Part shown: one piece after another, positions 5,432 through 9,421 of the stretch
Numbering within the stretch: the first letter of the stretch is position 1
Layout: every line of letters starts with the position of its first letter
NCBI GenBank assembly: GCA_004525875.1
Contig: SPBQ01000055.1
Span: 1 to 9,421 of the forward strand
Length of the DNA: 9,421 bases
DNA from: Myxococcales bacterium
GTDB lineage: Bacteria; Desulfobacterota_B; Binatia; UBA1149; SPBQ01
Direction of reading: 5' to 3'
Made by a program: the position numbers and the translations under genes
The notes under the pieces: generated by a model
The model's database searches: none
What the model was told of the DNA's origin: nothing
Seen by the model: the letters and a program-made list of their open reading frames with translations, nothing else

Positions 5432-6727
5432 GGCGCGGCGCACGAGCTCAACGGCCTCGTCGCGGCTGCTGACGCGTCCCTCGAGCTGAGCGTCCTCGAC
5501 GAGCTCGAGGAGGTGCCGGAACTCCGGTCCGGGCGCCAGTCCCAGCTCGATCAGGTCGCGGCCGGTCAGCAACCGCGGCGGGCGCATCAGCTCCGAGGGC
5601 AGCTCGGCGAGTCGATCATTGCAGTACCGGTAGTGCGTGAGATCACCGCTGGACCCGAGCGCATCGATGCGCGTGAGCTCCAGCAGCTCCTCGATCCCCT
5701 CCTGGCGCAAGAAACGCTTGAGTGTGGAGGCCTTCATGTCGGGGGCCGAGCAGTGGCGCAGATGCTGCTCGACAAGAAATACTACCCGATTGATTACCGC
5801 GTTTCCGTACCGGAGCCGCCGGCAAATCTCCGCGGCCATCTCGGCACCGACATGGGTATGCCCATGAAACGTATGACGACCGTCGCGCAGCGCAGCGCAA
5901 CGGGGTTTCGCAACGTCGTGCAGTAGAACGCCGAGCGCGAGTGTGCGCGTACAGTCGGGCGGCAGGTGTCCGAGACAGGCGAGGGTGTGGACGAATACGT
6001 CGCCTTCGGGGTGATGATCGAAGGACTGCTCGCAGTCCTTCATCTCCATCATCTCCGGCAGAACGACCTCGAGAATGCCGGTCTCGTCGAGCAGCTCGAA
6101 GCCGCGGCGCGCGCGTCCATCGGTGAGTATCTTGGCGATCTCCTCGCCCACACGCTCGGCTGAAACCTCCGTCAGCCGATCGGCGTCGGCTCGGATCGCC
6201 GCGGCGGTATCGTCATCGATGCGGAAATCGAAACGCGCCGCGAAGCGGATCGCCCGCAGGATCCGTAGCCTGTCCTCGCCGAAGCGCGCGCGTGGATCAC
6301 CGACAGCCCGCACAACGCCGATGGCGAGATCCTCCTGGCCGCCGACGAGGTCGATGATGACGCCGGTGACCGGATCTTCGAACATCGCGTTGATCGTGAA
6401 GTCGCGTCGCCGGGCGTCCTCGTGGATCCCGCAGAAGCGGACGCTCTCGGGCCGCCGGCCGGCCTTGTAGTCGCCATCGGCGCGGAAGGTCGCTACTTCC
6501 ACGGGTGCGTCTCCGTCATTCACGATGATGACGCCGAACCGCCGCCCGACGGGCACGGTCTTCTCGAAGAGGGTCTCGATCTGCTCGGGGACGGCCGAGG
6601 TGGCCACGTCGTGGTCGGCCGGCTCGATGCCGAGCAGCCGATCTCGCACGCAGCCGCCGGCGAGCACGGCCTCATGGCCGGCCTCCTGCAGCACCCGGAC
6701 GACGTTCTCTGCGCTCTCCCGCGACAT
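5405..6727 (-). CDS. cca: CCA tRNA nucleotidyltransferase (class II, with HD domain)
   Basis: Adds or repairs the 3' CCA end of tRNA from CTP and ATP. I chose ATG 6725-6727 on the minus strand (440 aa), which puts the nucleotidyltransferase motif at the usual distance from the N-terminus. A TTG at 6764-6766 would add 13 residues. Motifs with this start: AGGCVRDRLLG (23-33), catalytic DHD (38-40), RRDFTINAMFEDP (107-119), EDRLRILRAIRFAARFDF (151-168) and RVGEEI-K near 192-199. An HD phosphohydrolase domain follows: VHTLACL (about 246-252), LLHDVAKP (268-275) and TFHGHTHVGAEMA (286-298). This is the poly(A) polymerase/CCA family with an HD domain, as in E. coli Cca. CC-adding, A-adding or full CCA activity cannot be told apart by eye. 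PcnB is less likely given length and motifs. Stop TAG at 5405-5407 lies inside the end of pepA. Confidence 0.9.
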   Translation of the reverse strand: MSRESAENVVRVLQEAGHEAVLAGGCVRDRLLGIEPADHDVATSAVPEQIETLFEKTVPVGRRFGVIIVNDGDAPVEVATFRADGDYKAGRRPESVRFCGIHEDARRRDFTINAMFEDPVTGVIIDLVGGQEDLAIGVVRAVGDPRARFGEDRLRILRAIRFAARFDFRIDDDTAAAIRADADRLTEVSAERVGEEIAKILTDGRARRGFELLDETGILEVVLPEMMEMKDCEQSFDHHPEGDVFVHTLACLGHLPPDCTRTLALGVLLHDVAKPRCAALRDGRHTFHGHTHVGAEMAAEICRRLRYGNAVINRVVFLVEQHLRHCSAPDMKASTLKRFLRQEGIEELLELTRIDALGSSGDLTHYRYCNDRLAELPSELMRPPRLLTGRDLIELGLAPGPEFRHLLELVEDAQLEGRVSSRDEAVELVRRASERLQVGE

Positions 6728-6750
6728 GGGTCGACCATCGTCCCACGGGC

Positions 6751-6839
6751 GCGGAGCGACGGTCAAACGGCCCGCGGAGCAAGCGTTGAGCAGCGTCGGA
6801 TAGACGACGGTCGAACGGGTCGCGGAGTGACGGTCGATC
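6751..6839. repeat. Imperfect direct repeats in the cca-selA intergenic region
   Basis: The 185-nt gap 6728-6912 between the divergent cca and selA genes contains an imperfect 23-nt direct repeat. Copies are GACGGTCAAACGGCCCGCGG+AGC at 6758-6780 and GACGGTCGAACGGGTCGCGG+AGT at 6806-6828, 19 of 23 identical, 48 nt apart. A related overlapping element, GCGGAG(C/T)GACGGTC, occurs at 6751-6764 and 6822-6835. The repeats lie where promoters for both genes would be expected. I see no good -35/-10 pair there. They may be regulator sites, a decayed duplication or chance in GC-rich DNA. Confidence 0.4.
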
Positions 6840-6912
6840 TGCGCGCCGAGCGACGTTCAGCTCCCGGCGGGGTCCCCCATGGCCTTGTGCCGAGGCGGGT
6901 ATCGGGGCACGA

Positions 6913-8358
6913 TTGCCGATTCTCGTGGCTGATATCACGCCCATGCTGCCCCGCATTCCGTCCGTCGAACGGGTGCTGTCCTCCGAGGGGGGGACGAAGC
7001 TCCAGGCACGGTTCGGCCGTGACGCCGTGGTCGGCGCCGTGCGCGACGTCATCGACGCGCTGCGCCAGCGTATCCAGCGCGAGGAGTCGTCGGGACAACC
7101 GGGGAAACCCGGGCGACCGGCGCAAGCGGCGCAACCCGAGAAGGAAGAGCTTGCACCCGACGCGGTCGCCGGGCGTGCCGAGCGGTTCCTCGAGGTGGCG
7201 AGTCGGTCTCGGATCATCAGCGTGGTCAATGCCACGGGTGTAGTCATCCACACGAACCTGGGCCGCGCGACCCTGGCGGCGGCGGCCGCCGCGGAGGTCG
7301 AGCGCGTCGCCTGCCGGCCCTGTGCGCTCGAGTATGACGTTCGTGCCGGCCGGCGAGGTGACCGCGACGATCTGGTCGAGGAGCACATCCTGGCGCTCAC
7401 CGGTGCCGAAGCCGCCACGATAGTAAACAACAACGCTGCAGCCGTTCTGCTCGTTCTGAACACACTCGCACAAGGGCGCGAGGCGATCGTCTCGCGCGGC
7501 GAGCTCGTAGAGATCGGCGGCTCGTTCCGCATCCCGGACATCATGGAGAAGAGCGGCGGCACACTGCGCGAGGTCGGCACGACCAATCGGACACATCCCA
7601 CCGACTACGAGAACGCGATCGGACCGGAGACCGCGCTGCTGCTCAAGGTCCACACCAGCAATTACCGCATCGTCGGTTTCACTGCCGGTGTCGATCTTGG
7701 TGGACTGCGCGAGATCGCCGACCGTCACGAGGGCTTACCCGTGGTCGAGGACCTCGGAGCGGGGGCTCTCGTCGACCTCTCGCGTTGGGGTCTCCCGGCC
7801 GAGCCGGTCGTCGCCGACAGCCTCGCCGCCGGTGCGGATCTGGTAACATTCAGCGGAGATAAGCTGCTCGGCGGCCCGCAGTGCGGCGTGATCGCTGGTA
7901 AGTCGGAGCTCATCGCGGCCGTGAACGCCAACCCGCTGAAGCGTGCGCTTCGCTGCGACAAGATGACGCTCGCTGCGCTTGAAGCCACACTGCGCATTTA
8001 CCGTTTCGACCCGGCACCGGAGAAGAAGATCCCCGCGCTACGTGCGCTGGTCCGACCGATCTCGGAGCTGGAACGGGTCGGCGAGGAAGTCGTTCCGAAG
8101 CTGCTGCACCTGCTCGGCGACGGCTACGACGTCCGCCTTGTCCGCGTCGACGCACAAACCGGCAGCGGTTCACAACCGGACGTGCCGATCGACTCGTTGG
8201 CGGTGGCCGTGACGTCGACAGAGCACGGTGACGACGCCGCCGCCGCGAGGTTCCGGCGGGCTTGCCCGCCCATCGTCGGGCGAATAGAGAAGGACCGCTT
8301 CCTTCTCGACCTTCGCACGATCGAGAGCGCAGCCGAGCTGTTGCCGAGCTTCCCGTGA
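6913..8358 (+). CDS. selA: L-seryl-tRNA(Sec) selenium transferase (SelA)
   Basis: PLP enzyme that converts Ser-tRNA(Sec) to Sec-tRNA(Sec) using selenophosphate, the last step of bacterial selenocysteine synthesis. The product is 481 aa from TTG 6913, with GGGG at 6904-6907. GTG 6925 or ATG 6943 are alternative starts that keep the LPRIPSVERVL motif (residues 12-22 from TTG). The N-terminal tRNA-binding domain is followed by a Gly/Pro/Ala/Gln-rich stretch at about 57-80, longer than in E. coli SelA. The catalytic core includes VVNATGVVIHTNLGRA (104-119), YDVRAGRRGDR, EDLGAGALVDL and FSGDKLLGGPQCGVI, with Schiff-base K317. The later LAALEATLRIY and C-terminal segments are typical. Length is close to the family norm (about 460). 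Its stop overlaps the selB start (GTGA 8355-8358). Presence of selA and selB implies selenoproteins elsewhere in the genome. Confidence 0.95.
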   Translation: MPILVADITPMLPRIPSVERVLSSEGGTKLQARFGRDAVVGAVRDVIDALRQRIQREESSGQPGKPGRPAQAAQPEKEELAPDAVAGRAERFLEVASRSRIISVVNATGVVIHTNLGRATLAAAAAAEVERVACRPCALEYDVRAGRRGDRDDLVEEHILALTGAEAATIVNNNAAAVLLVLNTLAQGREAIVSRGELVEIGGSFRIPDIMEKSGGTLREVGTTNRTHPTDYENAIGPETALLLKVHTSNYRIVGFTAGVDLGGLREIADRHEGLPVVEDLGAGALVDLSRWGLPAEPVVADSLAAGADLVTFSGDKLLGGPQCGVIAGKSELIAAVNANPLKRALRCDKMTLAALEATLRIYRFDPAPEKKIPALRALVRPISELERVGEEVVPKLLHLLGDGYDVRLVRVDAQTGSGSQPDVPIDSLAVAVTSTEHGDDAAAARFRRACPPIVGRIEKDRFLLDLRTIESAAELLPSFP

Positions 8359-9421
8359 ACGCGATCGTCGGCACCGCGGGCCACATCGACCACGGCAAGA
8401 CGGAGTTGGTGCGTGCCCTCACCGGCATCTCCACGGATCGGTTGCCCGAAGAGAGGGAACGCGGGATCTCGATCGAGCTGGGCTTCGCATGGCTCACGCT
8501 GCCCGATGGCGGCAAGGCGGGGATCGTGGACGTCCCTGGCCACGAGCGCTTCATCCGCCAGATGCTGGCCGGCGCGCAGGGATTCGATCTCGTTTTGATG
8601 ATCGTGGCTGCCGATGACGGCGTCATGCCGCAGACAGAGGAGCACTTCGAGATCTGCCATCTCCTCGGCGTGCACGAGGCGATCTTCGTCATCACCAAGA
8701 CCGATCTCGTCGACGCCGCCCGAGTGGCGGACGTCGAGGAGGAGATCGGGATCCTTGCGGCCGGGACGGAGTTCGAAGCGGCGCCGACCGTGGCTGTCTC
8801 GGCCCTGAAGGGCATCGGCGTCGAACAGCTGCGCACGGCGATCTTTGAGAAGCTGGCGACCGTTGAGCGCCAGGGGAGCGCGGGCCGCTTCCGTATGCCC
8901 GTGGACCGTACCTTCGTGATGCGCGGACACGGGTTGGTGGCGACCGGGACCGCCTTGGGCGGGTCGGTGGCGGTCGGCGAGGACGTGCAGGTGCTGCCGT
9001 CCGGATTGACGGCGAGAGTTCGCGAGATCCAGGTCCACGAATCGCCGGTCGACCGAGCCTTCGCCGGGCAGCGCGTGGCCCTCAATCTCGCGGGCCTCGA
9101 GCGTGACGATGCCATCCGTGGCGATACGATCGTCGCGATGGGTTTCACGGCGACGACGTCGCGCTTCGACGCCGTGGTCGAGATCCGGCCGTGTGCGGGC
9201 CGTGCCGTGAAGTCGCACACGCGCGTGCGCGTATATGCGGGCACGCGCGACGTTCCCGCCCGAATCGTATGGCTCGACGGCGTCACGGCCGTACAACCGA
9301 AATCACGGGCGTACGCGCAGCTGATCCTGCGCGAGGAAGCGGTGGCCATGGCCGGCGACCGTTTCGTGCTCCGCGACGAGACCACCGAACACACGCTCGG
9401 TGGCGGCGTCGTGCTCGTCGC
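8355..9421 (+). CDS. selB: Selenocysteine-specific elongation factor SelB, N-terminal part (3' end outside window)
   Basis: GTPase that carries Sec-tRNA(Sec) to UGA codons marked by a SECIS hairpin. The frame is open for 355 codons from GTG 8355 to the window end. This start overlaps the selA stop by 4 nt and gives the standard N-terminus IVGTAGHIDHGKT. GTPase motifs: G1 GTAGHIDHGKT (6-16), G2 region ERGISIELGFA (35-45), G3 DVPGH (59-63), G4 TKTD (114-117; SelB often has T for N here) and G5 SALKG (149-153). Domain II begins near residue 178 (RMPVDRTFVMRGHGLVATGT), with the expected oligonucleotide-binding fold. GISIELGFA and the direct link to selA separate it from EF-Tu and IF2. The winged-helix C-terminus that binds SECIS is outside the window. 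Translation is probably coupled to selA since no strong ribosome site precedes it. Confidence 0.95.
   Translation, partial: MNAIVGTAGHIDHGKTELVRALTGISTDRLPEERERGISIELGFAWLTLPDGGKAGIVDVPGHERFIRQMLAGAQGFDLVLMIVAADDGVMPQTEEHFEICHLLGVHEAIFVITKTDLVDAARVADVEEEIGILAAGTEFEAAPTVAVSALKGIGVEQLRTAIFEKLATVERQGSAGRFRMPVDRTFVMRGHGLVATGTALGGSVAVGEDVQVLPSGLTARVREIQVHESPVDRAFAGQRVALNLAGLERDDAIRGDTIVAMGFTATTSRFDAVVEIRPCAGRAVKSHTRVRVYAGTRDVPARIVWLDGVTAVQPKSRAYAQLILREEAVAMAGDRFVLRDETTEHTLGGGVVLV

Noticed and set aside
6728..6766. TTG 6766 as the cca start
   Set aside because: It adds 13 residues with no family resemblance and no ribosome site; ATG 6727 gives the usual distance to the GGCVRD motif.
7910..9394. 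Long minus-strand open frame (494 codons) opposite selA/selB, and similar 309-321-codon frames near 6672-7728
   Set aside because: They are antisense to clearly recognisable selA and selB, have Ser/Arg/Ala-rich compositions typical of GC-rich shadow frames, and show no domain pattern.

Overview
The window is GC-rich (roughly 60-65 % by eye), densely coded bacterial chromosome. It carries housekeeping genes on both strands and no mobile elements, CRISPR arrays, or complete tRNA or rRNA genes. GTG and TTG starts, the selAB pair and an uncharacterised small protein with a PFSF-NIC-LG-PDYLR motif suggest a deltaproteobacterial-type lineage (Desulfobacterota, Myxococcota or Binatota-like). I hold that placement with low to moderate confidence because no marker here is decisive.

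Layout: (1) 1-191, the 3' end of uvrA. (2) 192-306, an intergenic region with a near-consensus sigma-70 promoter (TTGAAA, 17 nt, TATAAA). (3) 307-1895, a two-gene Fe-S unit: an IscS-type cysteine desulfurase and an IscA-type A-type carrier, joined by a 4-nt ATGA overlap. (4) 1896-2175, a 280-nt gap with a run of inverted repeats that ends just before a Shine-Dalgarno. It is a candidate structured leader or ncRNA. (5) 2176-2658, an uncharacterised 160-aa protein, followed by a strong intrinsic terminator. (6) 2727-3044, a small zinc-ribbon membrane protein whose GTG start touches the terminator T-run. (7) 3066-3824 (minus), a YhhQ/VUT-family queuosine-precursor transporter. (8) 3965-5431, an M17 leucyl aminopeptidase (PepA) with an apparent Asp-to-Ala change at a metal ligand. 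(9) 5405-6727 (minus), a CCA tRNA nucleotidyltransferase with an HD domain, overlapping pepA tail to tail by 27 nt. (10) 6728-6912, an intergenic region with imperfect direct repeats. (11) 6913-9421, selA and selB (selB cut by the window end), overlapping by 4 nt.

Several genes serve tRNA maturation and recoding: the CCA enzyme (tRNA 3' end), the YhhQ transporter (precursor for queuosine at the wobble base), and SelA plus SelB (Sec-tRNA synthesis and delivery). The cysteine desulfurase could supply sulfur for Fe-S clusters and tRNA thiolation, and possibly selenium for the Sec pathway, but that link is inference. The genome very probably makes selenoproteins. The tRNA-Sec gene (selC) and selD are not in this window.

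I found no clear new multi-gene system. The points most worth following are the altered PepA metal site, the structured region ahead of the unknown 160-aa gene, and the small zinc-ribbon gene that begins at a terminator.
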